This document shows positions 45,601 through 54,574 of a stretch of DNA of 64,000 nt, piece after piece. The first letter of the stretch is position 1. Each line of letters opens with the position of its first letter. Source of the DNA: Pyxidicoccus caerfyrddinensis (GTDB lineage Bacteria; Myxococcota; Myxococcia; Myxococcales; Myxococcaceae); assembly GCF_010894405.1 (NCBI RefSeq), contig NZ_JAAIYA010000015.1, positions 119,164 to 183,163 on the forward strand, given 5' to 3'. The translations under genes and the position numbers were made by a program. The notes beneath the pieces are model-generated. The model worked only from the letters and a program-made list of their open reading frames with translations. It was not told where the DNA came from and made no database searches.

Positions 45601-45701
45601 AGCGTGGAGTCGAAGGCGCGGTGGACGTGGCCCATCCCGCCCTCCCCGAGCAGCCCCTTGAGCACGACGCGCCCGTCCAGCGGCTGCAGCTCCACCGTCA
45701 T
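42687..45701 (-). CDS. Membrane Ser/Thr protein kinase with long helical-repeat sensor region
   Basis: Hanks-type kinase of 1004 residues. The kinase domain (about 10-280) has LGEGGMGHVHRA, the ATP-binding Lys in VAVKFLRG, HRDVKPDNVM, GDFGLA and MAPEQL, so all catalytic residues are present. A single transmembrane helix near 318-338 (AAAVAAAAVVLGVAW) follows. The remaining 650 residues look like degenerate TPR helices, rich in Ala, Arg and Glu, and would face the periplasm. The ATG overlaps the stop of the MocR gene by 4 bp (ATGA), indicating translational coupling. The ligand and targets are unknown. Confidence 0.9.
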   Translation of the reverse strand: MTVELQPLDGRVVLKGLLGEGGMGHVHRAFDSTLERAVAVKFLRGDDPRETERLVLEARLQARVEHENVVRVHAVGSLEGRACLVLQLVEGKTLADLAAGLPLATRVELVRQAALGLDAAHRQGLVHRDVKPDNVMVEEGPGVPLARLGDFGLARGEEGGLSHSGFPAGTLEYMAPEQLASAGPVDFRADVYALGATLYAVLAGHPPFHGLAEATGRSEPASLLRRILADEPPALGAAVPRELALVAACAMEREPAARYPSALAFAEDLGRFQRNEPVLARPPTLAYRATKWARRNPVAARAAAVAAAAVVLGVAWAAFAERRAGLDALEAARLGAEAQRMESAMRIAHLSPAHDLSPVYAAIRSTVDELRRADGSAGAAARAFAIGRGLQLLHDADPAREALERAWTLGFHHPEAALALGLLDGERYARERAQLPRIDDPKRKEGRIAALRARFREPAVARLRLVPTATDADRNLLEARIAFVEERHADAAALARRAREAGADPLEASTLEGEAWLRRSLEVYETRDLDGTLTPLAEALPALRRAAEIGRSAPRPRLLLAQALMHEGVVRQQREPVRADRFEPALAVLAEGLALDPKDPDLLVVRSEIFAEKGRIARMLGTDPGPGLLAAVTSADAATRAAPANRSAWERLAWACLNYARELRDAHYEVGWAWEKGIAAATRAGGLSPESSTPPSLLSQMYADRAETTGIRGGDATEDTEAALVAARRVAEIGDRPIVSRIMLAQAIRQDATRRWSAGEAADARFEEATRIIGEAFSRGEAQSALAGFGVQIAVLWAEAVLLEGRGPDAALAAVAPWAATLRTRLDTDIIAAAQLAELEVLEVQAAVLAGRDPGPELARAWPLLEKVVKAGVYPAMRGRMAEVELHRAAWLASRGLDPLPALTAADRYAQLMKAEDASSPDGWRLETEVVLARPSPLAADLARARAAIDKSLTFMPEDPRLLALRGHVLAASGDLAGARATLEQARTRNGRLAWVKSLQARLH

Positions 45702-47173
45702 CGCCCCTCCGGGAGGGCCTCGCCCATCCGCCGTGCGACTTCGACCAGCTCTGCGTCGCCGTAGTTGGAGAACCCGATGCGCAGCCCCGGGACGGCGCCG
45801 CCGTCGAAGGCGAACTGCCGGCCGGCCTGGAAGGAGACCCCGCGCTCGAGGCCGCGCCGCGCCCAGGCGTCCACGTCCAGCCCCTCTCGCGTGCGGGCCC
45901 ACAGGGCGAGGCCGCCCGTGGGCGGGTCGAAGGTGAGCGCGGCACCGAGGTGCTCCAAGAGCGCGTTCGCGAGCACGTCGCGGCGGTGGCGGTAGATGGG
46001 GTGCATGCGGTTGAGGTGGCGCTCAATCTCGCCGTCCTCGAGCAGCTCCGCCATCGCCCGCTCGAGCGCGGGGTCACCGTGGCGGTCGAGGGCGTCGCGG
46101 GCGGAGCGCAGCTGTGCCACGAGCGGCGCGGGCGCGTGGACGAAGCCGAGGCGGAGCCCGGGGCTGAAGATTTTCGAGAGGGAGCCCACCAGCACCACCA
46201 CGCCCGCGCGGTCCTCCGCGGCGAGCGGCAGGGGCAGCGCTCCTTCGAACTGGAACTCGGCGTCGTGCTCGGACTCCAGCACGGCGAACCGGTGGCGCGC
46301 CGCGAGGGCGAGCAGCCGCGCCCGGCGCTCCGGCGAGAGCGCGACCACCGAGGGGTACTGGCGCACCGGGGTGATGAGCACCGCGCGCAGCCGCTCCGTC
46401 GTGAGGAGCCGCTCGAGGGTGTCCACGTCGAGCCCCTGAGCATCCACCGGCACCGGCAGGCAGCGCGCGCCGGCGCGGGCGCACGCCTCCCACGCGTCCC
46501 GGGCGCCGAGCGCCTCGACCGCCACCGCGTCGCCTGGCCCGAGCAGGGCGTGGGCAACGAGGGCCAGCGGCAGCTGCCCGCCGCGGGTGACCACCAGGCG
46601 CTCGGGCGCGGCGGCGACGCCGCGGGCCGTGCGCAGCGTGCGCGCGAGCGCCTCGCGCAGGGTGGGGTGGCCCTGCGGGTCGTCCACCGCGAGCGTGCCG
46701 CGCGGGTTCACGGTGAGCGCGCGGCGGTAGGCCCGCGCGAGCGCGGCGCCAGGCAGGAGGCGCGGGTCGGGGTTGCCGGTGGCGACGCGGAGCAGATTGC
46801 GGGCGGCGTCGGGCACCGCGGGGTCGGGGGGCCGGCGGAGGTCGAAGCCCATGCCGGCGCCCGTGAGCTCCGCCGCGGGCCCGGGCGGGGGCTCGGAGGC
46901 GCCCGGAAGGCGCCGCGGCGGCGTGGGTGCGACGGTGCTCCCCTCGCCCGGCGCCGCCACCAGCCATCCCTCGTCGGCGAGCTCGCGGTAGGCGGCCATC
47001 ACCGTGTTGCGGGACACGCCCAGCCCCTGCGCGAGCGTGCGGTAGCCCGGGAGCGCGTCGCCGGGCCGGAACCGGCCGCGGTGAATCTCGGACATGAGCG
47101 CATGCGCAATCTGCAGGTAGACCGGGCGGTTGGAGCGCGGGTCGAGGGTGATGGTGGGGATGCCGGGGGGCAC
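45698..47173 (-). CDS. MocR/PdxR-type GntR regulator with aminotransferase-like domain
   Basis: Regulator of 491 residues. A winged helix of the GntR type (RPVYLQIAHALMSEI, LGVSRNTVMAAYRELADEGW) is joined through a Pro-rich linker to a fold-type I aminotransferase domain. The PLP lysine is in GSLSKIFSPGLRLGF; ITPVRQYPS takes the place of the usual TPxHQxPTG, and ESEHDAEFQF that of EDDYDSEF, so some cofactor contacts are altered. The GTG at 47173 follows GGAG by 5 nt; an in-frame GTG at 47203 has no ribosome site. Such proteins often control a divergent gene and vitamin B6 or amino-acid metabolism. The gene overlaps the kinase gene by 4 bp. Confidence 0.88.
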   Translation of the reverse strand: MPPGIPTITLDPRSNRPVYLQIAHALMSEIHRGRFRPGDALPGYRTLAQGLGVSRNTVMAAYRELADEGWLVAAPGEGSTVAPTPPRRLPGASEPPPGPAAELTGAGMGFDLRRPPDPAVPDAARNLLRVATGNPDPRLLPGAALARAYRRALTVNPRGTLAVDDPQGHPTLREALARTLRTARGVAAAPERLVVTRGGQLPLALVAHALLGPGDAVAVEALGARDAWEACARAGARCLPVPVDAQGLDVDTLERLLTTERLRAVLITPVRQYPSVVALSPERRARLLALAARHRFAVLESEHDAEFQFEGALPLPLAAEDRAGVVVLVGSLSKIFSPGLRLGFVHAPAPLVAQLRSARDALDRHGDPALERAMAELLEDGEIERHLNRMHPIYRHRRDVLANALLEHLGAALTFDPPTGGLALWARTREGLDVDAWARRGLERGVSFQAGRQFAFDGGAVPGLRIGFSNYGDAELVEVARRMGEALPEGR

Positions 47174-47362
47174 GGCTGCTCCGGTCGCTGGCGGCGTGGC
47201 CACAGGATACGTCGCGGGCGGCCGCTTCGCTCGAAGTGAGGGTGAGCCAGCCTCCTACCCCCACTCAGGGGTGGCCCAGCCGACTTGTCGCCAGTGCACC
47301 TCCCCCCGTGCCGCGGGCCAGGGGAATAGTCGGCCTCGATGTTCCTCTCAACCGGAGTCTCC

Positions 47363-49405
47363 ATGCCTCGCGCCTCGCCCCGCACCTACCCTGCACTCCT
47401 CCTGGTCGCGCTCGTGGCGCTTGCCGCGTGCGGCGGCGGGCCCACCGACGGGGCCGGCGATGAAGAAGCAGACGGCGGCCAAGGAGCCGCCAGGGACGGA
47501 GGAGACGGTGGTGGAGCAGGCGGCGGCGATGGGGGTGGAGGAGATGGCGGCGGAGGAGACGGCGGCGGAGCAGACGGCGGCGGAGCAGACGGCGGGGGAG
47601 GAGACGACGGCGGTGTGGCAGCGCCATCCGCGCCCACGAACCTCGTCGCGCGGGCCACGAGCTCCCAGGGGGTGGAGCTCACCTGGGTGCCGCCGTCCGG
47701 AACCTTCACCGGCTTCGAGGTCGAGCGTTCCGTCGCAAGCGGCGGGCCCTTCGCGCTCATCGCGAGCCCACCTGCCTCGGCCCTGGGCTACGGCGATATG
47801 GGCCTCGCCACCGGGAGCACCTACTTCTACCGGGTGCGCGCGGTGAATGGCGCCGGCGCGTCGGCGTTCACCTCCGTCGTGAGTGTGAGCACGGCCGCGG
47901 CGGCGCCGCCCAACGCGCCGACCGGCCTCACCGGCGTGCAGGAGGTGGTTGCCTCCGCCAGCGTGGCGCGGCTCTCCTGGACCGACGCCGCGACCGACGA
48001 GACCGCCTACGAGGTGCAGCACTCCACCGAGTTCGTCTCCTGGGGCTCGACAGTCACGCTCCCCGCGGGCTCGACCGGCTGGGTGCACGAGAGCCCGGTC
48101 TTCGGCAGCAACAACTACCGCGTGCGGGCCGTGAGTGCCGCGGGCGCCTCCGCCTGGGTGCAGGTCGCAGTCTACATCGGCCCCATCGTCGTCGCCACGT
48201 TGTGCCCGGCCATGGAGGGCACGTCGGCTTCCGCGCTGTCGCAGACCTCGCTCCGGCTCGGCTGGACCTGGAACATCTGCGGCGGCGTCGCAATCGAGCG
48301 CGCGCCGTCCGCCACCGGCCCCTGGGCCGAGGTGGCCCGCTTCGGCAACTTCGTCTTCGGCGGGCCGCCCAACGGCACGTGGGATGACACGGGCCTCGCG
48401 CCGGGCACCCCCTACCACTACCGGTTCCGCACGCTCCCCCTCAACGCCCCCTCGCCCTCCGGGCCGCCGTGGTCGCCCTCGGGCTACACGGCGCCAGTCT
48501 CGGCGACGACGGCGTCGCCTGTCGTCATCGCCGCGCCCACCGGGCTTGCCGCGACGGTCACCTCCGCGACGAGCGTGAGCCTCGCCTGGATCGACGTGGC
48601 CCAGGACGAGACGGGGTACTCCGTGGAGTACGCCACCGCGGCGGCGGGGCCCTTCACCGAGGCCTTCCGCCTCGGCGCCAACGTGACCATGACGAGCGTG
48701 AGCGGCCTCACGCCCGCGACGGCCTATTGGATGCGCGTGCGCGCGGTGAAGGGGACGACGAGCTCCGCGCCCTCCAACGTGGTCTCGTTCATCACCGCGA
48801 CCCGCGCAGTGCTGCGCACGACCGGTGACGCCACCGTGATGGAGAGCACCGCGCTGTACGCCAACCAGAACGTGACCCTCCCCTCCGGACCGAATGAGGT
48901 GGGCTGCTTCTTCACCTGGACCATCGGCCCGGGCGGGCAGGCCCTCTTCCACAACTGTGGTGGCTCGGCGCTCCGGTTCGACACGGCGGCGCTCTCGGGG
49001 AGGAACGTGCTCGTGGCGGCGCTCGTGATGTACCCCTGCGCCCTCGCCCCACACCCTGTGTCCGACGCGCGCTACCTGGTCCGGGCGCTCGCCGGGCCCT
49101 GGAACCCGTCCACGGTGACCTTCAACACGCTGCCTCAGGTCTACACGGCAGGCTCGTGGTGGCTGCCGGCGCCGACGGCCGGCGGCGCGCAGGCCTGGGA
49201 CGTGACGACCCTCGTGAAGAACTGGGCGAGCGGGACCTGGGCCTCGAACGGCCTCTACGTGGGGCAGTCCCCGATCACGGATCGCGTGCCGACCTGGGGC
49301 GGGCAGACCTGGGACAACCAGAACCAGGTCACGAGCTACTGCAGCCTCGAGCAGACGGGCGGCTCCATCGACTACGCCCCGGCCCTGCACGTGGACTACC
49401 GGTAG
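47363..49405 (+). CDS. Lipoprotein with Gly/Asp tract, FN3 repeats and C-terminal DNRLRE domain
   Basis: Secreted protein of 680 residues. The signal peptide ends in the lipobox LAAC near residue 23. Then comes a flexible Gly/Asp-rich tract of about 60 residues coded by repeated GGC/GGA/GAC codons. Fibronectin type III-like units follow (about 88-175, 180-265, 270-375 less regular, 385-475; for example LTWVPPSGTFTGFEVER and YFYRVRAVNGAGAS). The last 200 residues match the DNRLRE type (RFDTAAL, WDVTTLVKNWASG), a domain of cell-surface proteins. I chose the ATG with GGAG 5 nt upstream; an ATG 24 bp earlier is possible. Likely an outer-surface adhesion or matrix protein. Confidence 0.85.
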   Translation: MPRASPRTYPALLLVALVALAACGGGPTDGAGDEEADGGQGAARDGGDGGGAGGGDGGGGDGGGGDGGGADGGGADGGGGDDGGVAAPSAPTNLVARATSSQGVELTWVPPSGTFTGFEVERSVASGGPFALIASPPASALGYGDMGLATGSTYFYRVRAVNGAGASAFTSVVSVSTAAAAPPNAPTGLTGVQEVVASASVARLSWTDAATDETAYEVQHSTEFVSWGSTVTLPAGSTGWVHESPVFGSNNYRVRAVSAAGASAWVQVAVYIGPIVVATLCPAMEGTSASALSQTSLRLGWTWNICGGVAIERAPSATGPWAEVARFGNFVFGGPPNGTWDDTGLAPGTPYHYRFRTLPLNAPSPSGPPWSPSGYTAPVSATTASPVVIAAPTGLAATVTSATSVSLAWIDVAQDETGYSVEYATAAAGPFTEAFRLGANVTMTSVSGLTPATAYWMRVRAVKGTTSSAPSNVVSFITATRAVLRTTGDATVMESTALYANQNVTLPSGPNEVGCFFTWTIGPGGQALFHNCGGSALRFDTAALSGRNVLVAALVMYPCALAPHPVSDARYLVRALAGPWNPSTVTFNTLPQVYTAGSWWLPAPTAGGAQAWDVTTLVKNWASGTWASNGLYVGQSPITDRVPTWGGQTWDNQNQVTSYCSLEQTGGSIDYAPALHVDYR

Positions 49406-49435
49406 GGGGATGGCCCCCCCGGCGCCGGCTCTTCC

Positions 49436-49840
49436 TCACGGCGTGGAGTAGTCGACCGTCCCCGTCAGTCCCTCGACGTGCCCGCCGAGGGGCTCGAAAT
49501 ACAGCGTGAACGAGCGGCTCTCGCGGTGGAGGCGCGTCTGCATCTCGATCGATGCCGGCGACGCCGGAGTCACGGTGAGCTGCTTGTTGCCGTCGAGATC
49601 GCGGTAACTGACCCGCAGCGTCCCCTTGGTGACTTTCATGGTGAACTTCACCTGGGCGACGTGGTTCCTCGACTCCGTGTCGAACGCGATTGACGACGCG
49701 CGTCCGATTCGCTCACCGCTGAGCGTGCACTCCCACGGGTCGTGCGTGGCCATCATCACGCTTTGACAGGACGTCCGCGCGATGTCGTTCGGAGCGCAGG
49801 CGGTCAAGAGCGTCAATCCCAGCCAAGCGTGACGAGTCAT
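49436..49840 (-). CDS. Small putative lipoprotein, unknown function
   Basis: Protein of 134 residues with a short signal peptide ending in the lipobox LLTAC (Cys15). The mature part contains two more Cys residues (CQSV and WECTLSG) that could pair, and a run of beta strands (VKFTMKVTKGTLRVSYRDLDG). I do not recognise a family. It is convergent with the FN3 lipoprotein gene, with 30 bp between the stops. Confidence 0.65.
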   Translation of the reverse strand: MTRHAWLGLTLLTACAPNDIARTSCQSVMMATHDPWECTLSGERIGRASSIAFDTESRNHVAQVKFTMKVTKGTLRVSYRDLDGNKQLTVTPASPASIEMQTRLHRESRSFTLYFEPLGGHVEGLTGTVDYSTP

Positions 49841-50161
49841 GCGACGGGATTAGCTCCGCGGTGGTGTCGACACCAGTGTTCTTTACCACCGCCGCCGTCG
49901 GGGACCGCGGCCCACTGGCCGGGTGCGCGTCCTCGCCACGCGGCCCCAGCCCGGGCAGCCGGGCCTGGCCCGGGCGGGTACTGAGCGCGCGGTGTTTCCC
50001 CGGCTATCGCGAGCGCTTCGCAGGCTCTGACGTGCGGGCGGCTCCCACCGTGACGCCTGTCCGTCCGTGCAGCGGGCAACCCGGGGGCAACTCTTCCCTC
50101 ACCGCCCCGACGCGCGGTGATAAGGACGCCCCGGCTGTTACCCAGAGCCACTCCCATTCCC
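49841..50161. other. Intergenic region upstream of purL
   Basis: This 321 bp without a gene lies between the divergent small lipoprotein gene and purL. It must hold the purL promoter, but no clear promoter boxes or purine riboswitch pattern are visible. The only structure I see is a 14-bp perfect palindrome near the lipoprotein gene start, listed separately. No strong Shine-Dalgarno sequence precedes the purL ATG. Confidence 0.4.
49862..49875. promoter_or_regulatory. 14-bp perfect palindrome, possible operator
   Basis: TGGTGTCGACACCA is a perfect inverted repeat located 22 bp upstream of the small lipoprotein start and about 290 bp upstream of purL. It sits inside a longer imperfect symmetry (CGGTGGT...ACCACCG). 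It could be a dimeric regulator site, most likely for the nearer lipoprotein gene. There is no direct evidence of function. Confidence 0.3.
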
Positions 50162-53100
50162 ATGTCCAGCATGCACATCCTGCGTGGGGCTCCGGCCCTC
50201 TCTGAATTCCGGCTCGCCAAGCTCCTTGCCCGGTGCCGCGAGCAGGTGCCCTCCGTGTCGTCCGTCTACGCGGAGTTCGTGCACTTCATCGACGCCTCGG
50301 CCGCCTTCTCCGAGGCAGGGCAGGCCACCCTCGGCCGCCTCCTCGAGTACGGCCCCCGCGTGGCCGCCGGAGAGCGCAAGGGCAGCCTGCTGCTGGTGGT
50401 GCCCCGCCCGGGCACCATCTCTCCCTGGTCCTCCAAGGCCACCGATATCGCGCACAACTGCGGCCTGGGCGACAAGGTCCACCGCATGGAGCGCGGTATC
50501 GCGTTCTACGTCGCCGGGCCCGACGCGCGCGCACTGCAGCCCGAGGAGCTGGAGCGCCTGTCGCCGGTGCTGCATGACCGGATGACGCAGGCGGTGATGG
50601 GCCGCCTGGAAGACGCCGCCGTCCTCTTCGAGGCGCACACGCCGCGTCCCCTCACCACCGTGGACGTGCTCGGCGGTGGCCGCGCGGCGCTGGCCAATGC
50701 CAACCGGGAGCTGGGCCTCGCGCTGGCTGACGACGAAATCGACTACTTGGTGGAGCGCTTCACCGAGCTGAAGCGCAACCCCACCGACGTCGAGCTGATG
50801 ATGTTCGCGCAGGCCAACAGCGAGCACTGCCGGCACAAGATCTTCAACGCGTCGTGGACCATCGACGGCAAGCCGCAGGAGCGCTCGCTCTTCCAGGCCA
50901 TCAAGAACACCTACGCCCAGAACAAGGCGGGCGTGCTCTCCGCGTACAAGGACAACGCCGCCGTCATCGAGGGCTTCGAGGTGGACCGCTTCTTCCCCCA
51001 CCCGGAGACGGGGGAGTGGGGCGCCGTGCGCGAGCCGGCCCACATCATGATCAAGGTGGAGACGCACAACCACCCGACGGCGATTTCTCCGTACCCGGGC
51101 GCCGCCACCGGCGCGGGCGGAGAGATTCGCGACGAGGGCGCCACCGGTCGCGGCGCCAAGCCGAAGGCGGGCCTCACCGGCTTCACCGTCAGCCACCTGC
51201 GCATCCCCGGCTTCGAGCGTCCGTGGGAGCAGCCCTACGGCAAGCCGGACCGCATCGTCTCCGCGCTGGACATCATGATTGACGGCCCGCTCGGCGGCGC
51301 CGCCTTCAACAACGAGTTCGGCCGTCCCAACCTCGCTGGCTACTTCCGCAGCTTCGAGGCGCAGGTGCCCACGCCGCAGGGCGTGGAGGTGCGCGGCTAC
51401 CACAAGCCCATCATGATTGCCGGCGGCCTGGGCAACATCCGCGCGCCGCACGTGCAGAAGGGCCGCCTCCAGCCCGGGGACAAGCTCATCGTCCTCGGCG
51501 GGCCGGCCATGCTCATCGGCCTGGGCGGTGGCGCCGCGTCCTCCATGGCACAGGGCGCGAGCGCGGCGGACCTCGACTTCGCCTCCGTGCAGCGTGACAA
51601 CGCGGAGATGGAGCGGCGCTGCCAGGAGGTCATCGACCGCTGCTGGGCGATGGGCGACACCAACCCCATCCGCTCCATCCACGACGTGGGCGCGGGCGGC
51701 CTGTCCAACGCGGTGCCGGAGCTGGCCCACGACAACGACCTCGGTGGCCGTCTCGAGCTGCGCAACGTGCCCAATGCCGAGCCCGGCATGGCTCCGGTCG
51801 AAATCTGGTGCAACGAGGCGCAGGAGCGCTACGTGCTCGGCGTGGCCCCGGAGGACCTGTCGCGCTTCGCCGCCCTGTGCGAGCGCGAGCGCGCTCCCTT
51901 CGCCGTGCTGGGCGACGCCACCGGTGAGCAGGTGCTGAAGCTCGGGGACTCGCAGCTCGGCGTCACGCCCATCGACCTGCCCATGGACGTGTTGTTCGGC
52001 AAGCCGCCGCGCATGCACCGCGACGTCACGTCCCGCCCGCTGGCCCTGCCGCCGCTGAAGCTGGACGTGTCGCTGAGGGATTTGGCCGAGCGCGTGCTGG
52101 GCCACCCGACGGTGGCGGACAAGACCTTCCTCATCACCATTGGCGACCGCACGGTGTCCGGCCACGTCAACCGGGACCAGATGGTGGGCCCGTGGCAGGT
52201 GCCGGTCGCGGACTGCGCCGTGACGCTGTCCACCGTGACGAGCACCACGGGCGAGGCCATGTCCATGGGCGAGCGCACGCCGCTCGCCATCATCAACGCG
52301 GCGGCCTCCGCGCGCATGGCCGTGGGTGAGGCGATTACCAACATCGCCGCCGCGCGCATCGGCAAGCTGTCCGACGTGAAGCTCTCCGCCAACTGGATGG
52401 CGGCGGCGGGCAGCCCCGGCGAGGACGCCAACCTCTTCGCCGCGGTGCAGGCTGTGGGCATGGAGCTGTGCCCGGCCCTGGGGCTCACCATCCCCGTGGG
52501 CAAGGACTCCATGTCCATGCGCACCGTCTGGGAGGAGGACGGCGCGCGCAAGGCGGTGACGGCGCCGGTGTCGCTCATCATCTCCGCCTTCGCCCCGGTG
52601 CTGGACGTGCGCCAGTCGCTCACGCCGCAGCTGGTGGACGTGGGCGAGGACACGCGGCTGTTGTTCCTGGACCTGGCGCGCGGCAAGCAGCGGCTGGGCG
52701 GCTCGGTGGCGGCGCACGTCTACGGGCAGGTGGGCCCCGACTGCCCGGACGTGGAGGACGCGGCGCTGCTGAAGGGCTTCTTCGCGGCGGTGCAGACCTT
52801 GAACGCGGAGGGCAGGCTGCTGGCCTACCACGACCGCTCCGACGGCGGCCTGTGGGCCACGCTTTGCGAGATGGCCTTCGCGGGCCACTGCGGCCTGGAC
52901 GTGGACGTGTCCGCGCTGGGCGGCGACGCGGTGGCGGCCCTCTTCAACGAGGAGCTGGGCGCGGTGGTGCAGGTGCGCGCGGGCGACGTGGCGCGCGTGC
53001 GCGACGTGCTGGGACAGCACGGCCTGTCGGCGCACTGCCATGAGGTGGGCCGGCCCACGGCGGCGCTGGAGGTGCGGGTGCGCCACGGCGACGCGCGGAT

Positions 53101-54067
53101 GGCGGAGGGCACCATGGCCCTGCGCCGGACGTGGTCTCGCGTCAGCTACGAGATGCAGCTGCTGCGCGACAACCCCGTCTGCGCCGAGCAGGAGTACGCC
53201 GCGAAGTGCGACCCGGCGGACCCGGGCCTCTCGCCGAAGCTCAGCTTCGAGCCGGCGCAGGACGTGGCGGCGCCGTTCATCGCGAAGGGCGCGAAGCCTC
53301 GCGTGGCGGTGCTGCGCGAGCAGGGCGTCAACAGCCAGCAGGAGATGGCGGCGGCCTTCACCCGCGCCGGCTTCTCGGCGGTGGACGTCCACATGAGCGA
53401 CATCCTCGCCGGGCGGGTGTCGCTGAAGGACTTCCAGGGCATCATGGCCTGCGGCGGCTTCTCCTACGGAGACGTCATGGGCGCGGGCGGCGGGTGGGCC
53501 AAGTCCATCCTGTTCAACCCGCGCGCGCGTGACGCGTTCGCCGAGTTCTTCGCGCGGCCGGACAGCTTCGGCCTGGGCGCGTGCAACGGCTGCCAGATGA
53601 TGGCGCAGCTCAAGGACATGATTCCGGGCGCCGAGCACTTCCCCCGCTTCGTGCGCAACGCCTCGGAGCAGTTCGAGGCGCGCCTGGTGACGGTGGAGGT
53701 GGCGGACACGCCGTCCCTCTTCTACCGGGGCATGGTCGGCAGCCGGATGCTCATCGTCTCCTCGCACGGCGAGGGCCGCGCGGAGTTCCCCGACGACGCG
53801 GAGGCCACGCGCGTCAACGCGCTGGGCTTCGTCACCACGCGCTACGTGGACAACCACGGCAAGGTGACGGCGACGTACCCCGCGAACCCCAACGGCTCGC
53901 CCCACGGCATCGCCGGGCTGACCACGCGCGACGGACGCTTCTCCATCACCATGCCGCACCCCGAGCGCGTGCACCGCTCCGTGCAGCACTCGTGGCGTCC
54001 GCGCGAGTGGGGCGACGACGGGCCGTGGATGCGCATGTTCCGCAACGCCCGCGCCTGGCTGGGCTGA
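50162..54067 (+). CDS. purL: Phosphoribosylformylglycinamidine synthase, large single-chain type
   Basis: Enzyme of de novo purine synthesis that converts FGAR, glutamine and ATP to FGAM. At 1301 residues it is close to the single-chain gammaproteobacterial form (about 1295). The N-terminal PurS-like part is followed by two AIR synthase-like halves: ANSEHCRHK, the catalytic region VETHNHPTAISP, and GPWQVP and GKDSMSM further on. The C-terminal glutamine amidotransferase has GGFSYGDVMGAGGGW, the nucleophile in GACNGCQMM and the His/Glu pair in MPHPER. All expected motifs are intact. It is followed by a hairpin terminator and faces msrB. Confidence 0.97.
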   Translation: MSSMHILRGAPALSEFRLAKLLARCREQVPSVSSVYAEFVHFIDASAAFSEAGQATLGRLLEYGPRVAAGERKGSLLLVVPRPGTISPWSSKATDIAHNCGLGDKVHRMERGIAFYVAGPDARALQPEELERLSPVLHDRMTQAVMGRLEDAAVLFEAHTPRPLTTVDVLGGGRAALANANRELGLALADDEIDYLVERFTELKRNPTDVELMMFAQANSEHCRHKIFNASWTIDGKPQERSLFQAIKNTYAQNKAGVLSAYKDNAAVIEGFEVDRFFPHPETGEWGAVREPAHIMIKVETHNHPTAISPYPGAATGAGGEIRDEGATGRGAKPKAGLTGFTVSHLRIPGFERPWEQPYGKPDRIVSALDIMIDGPLGGAAFNNEFGRPNLAGYFRSFEAQVPTPQGVEVRGYHKPIMIAGGLGNIRAPHVQKGRLQPGDKLIVLGGPAMLIGLGGGAASSMAQGASAADLDFASVQRDNAEMERRCQEVIDRCWAMGDTNPIRSIHDVGAGGLSNAVPELAHDNDLGGRLELRNVPNAEPGMAPVEIWCNEAQERYVLGVAPEDLSRFAALCERERAPFAVLGDATGEQVLKLGDSQLGVTPIDLPMDVLFGKPPRMHRDVTSRPLALPPLKLDVSLRDLAERVLGHPTVADKTFLITIGDRTVSGHVNRDQMVGPWQVPVADCAVTLSTVTSTTGEAMSMGERTPLAIINAAASARMAVGEAITNIAAARIGKLSDVKLSANWMAAAGSPGEDANLFAAVQAVGMELCPALGLTIPVGKDSMSMRTVWEEDGARKAVTAPVSLIISAFAPVLDVRQSLTPQLVDVGEDTRLLFLDLARGKQRLGGSVAAHVYGQVGPDCPDVEDAALLKGFFAAVQTLNAEGRLLAYHDRSDGGLWATLCEMAFAGHCGLDVDVSALGGDAVAALFNEELGAVVQVRAGDVARVRDVLGQHGLSAHCHEVGRPTAALEVRVRHGDARMAEGTMALRRTWSRVSYEMQLLRDNPVCAEQEYAAKCDPADPGLSPKLSFEPAQDVAAPFIAKGAKPRVAVLREQGVNSQQEMAAAFTRAGFSAVDVHMSDILAGRVSLKDFQGIMACGGFSYGDVMGAGGGWAKSILFNPRARDAFAEFFARPDSFGLGACNGCQMMAQLKDMIPGAEHFPRFVRNASEQFEARLVTVEVADTPSLFYRGMVGSRMLIVSSHGEGRAEFPDDAEATRVNALGFVTTRYVDNHGKVTATYPANPNGSPHGIAGLTTRDGRFSITMPHPERVHRSVQHSWRPREWGDDGPWMRMFRNARAWLG

Positions 54068-54075
54068 GCCTCGCC

Positions 54076-54116
54076 GACAGGGTGCCCTGCCTGGTCGTAG
54101 CAGGGCACCGCCTGTC
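54076..54116. terminator. Hairpin terminator between purL and msrB
   Basis: GGTGCCCTGC (54081-54090) pairs perfectly with GCAGGGCACC (54100-54109) around a 9-nt loop, and GACAG/CTGTC extend it outward. It lies between two convergent stop codons and could serve both directions. A short A-run follows on the plus strand (CAAAGTCAAAAG) rather than T, so it fits the minus direction (purine-rich here, T-rich there) at least as well. Confidence 0.7.
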
Positions 54117-54151
54117 AAAGTCAAAAGAGGCGGGCTCGCGTTTCGTGCGGC

Positions 54152-54574
54152 TCAGGCCTTCACGAGCTCCAGTGGCTGGCCTTCCGGCACGTGCTTCATG
54201 GCCACGGAGTTCATGCAGTAGCGCAGGCCCGTGGGCGGCGGGCCGTCCGGGAAGACGTGGCCCAGGTGGCCGTCGCACCGCGCGCAGCGGACCTCGGTGC
54301 GCACCATGCCGTACGAGCGGTCATGCACCTCCGTCACCGAGTCCGCGGTCAGCGGCTGGGTGAAGGACGGCCACCCGGTGCCGGACTCGAACTTGGTGCC
54401 CGCCTTGAACAGCGGGTTGCCGCAGCCGGCGCACACGTACGTGCCAGGCGTCTTCGTCCCCAGGAAGCACCCCGAGCCCGGACGCTCCGTCCCGTGCCTG
54501 CGCAGGACGTCGTACTCCTCCGGGGTGAGGCGCTTGCGCCACTCGTCGTCGCTGAGGATGAGCTTGTCCGCCAT
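54152..54574 (-). CDS. msrB: Peptide-methionine (R)-S-oxide reductase
   Basis: Repairs methionine-R-sulfoxide in proteins. It has 140 residues, the usual single-domain size. Zinc-binding CxxC pairs are CAGC and CARC; the substrate region is SGTGWPSF; the catalytic Cys lies in RYCMNS near the C-terminus, after GHLGHVF. The resolving Cys is probably in the segment GSGCFLG. No signal peptide, so cytoplasmic. The ATG is divergent from the CBS-domain gene. Confidence 0.95.
   Translation of the reverse strand: MADKLILSDDEWRKRLTPEEYDVLRRHGTERPGSGCFLGTKTPGTYVCAGCGNPLFKAGTKFESGTGWPSFTQPLTADSVTEVHDRSYGMVRTEVRCARCDGHLGHVFPDGPPPTGLRYCMNSVAMKHVPEGQPLELVKA

Noticed and set aside
42798..45764. 988-residue open frame on the plus strand
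   Set aside because: Antisense to the Ser/Thr kinase gene; no domain content.
47490..47610. Tandem repeat or CRISPR-like array
   Set aside because: It is a codon-level Gly/Asp tract inside the FN3 lipoprotein, with irregular units and no spacers.
50138..54124. 1328-residue open frame on the minus strand
   Set aside because: Antisense to purL, which has all expected motifs.
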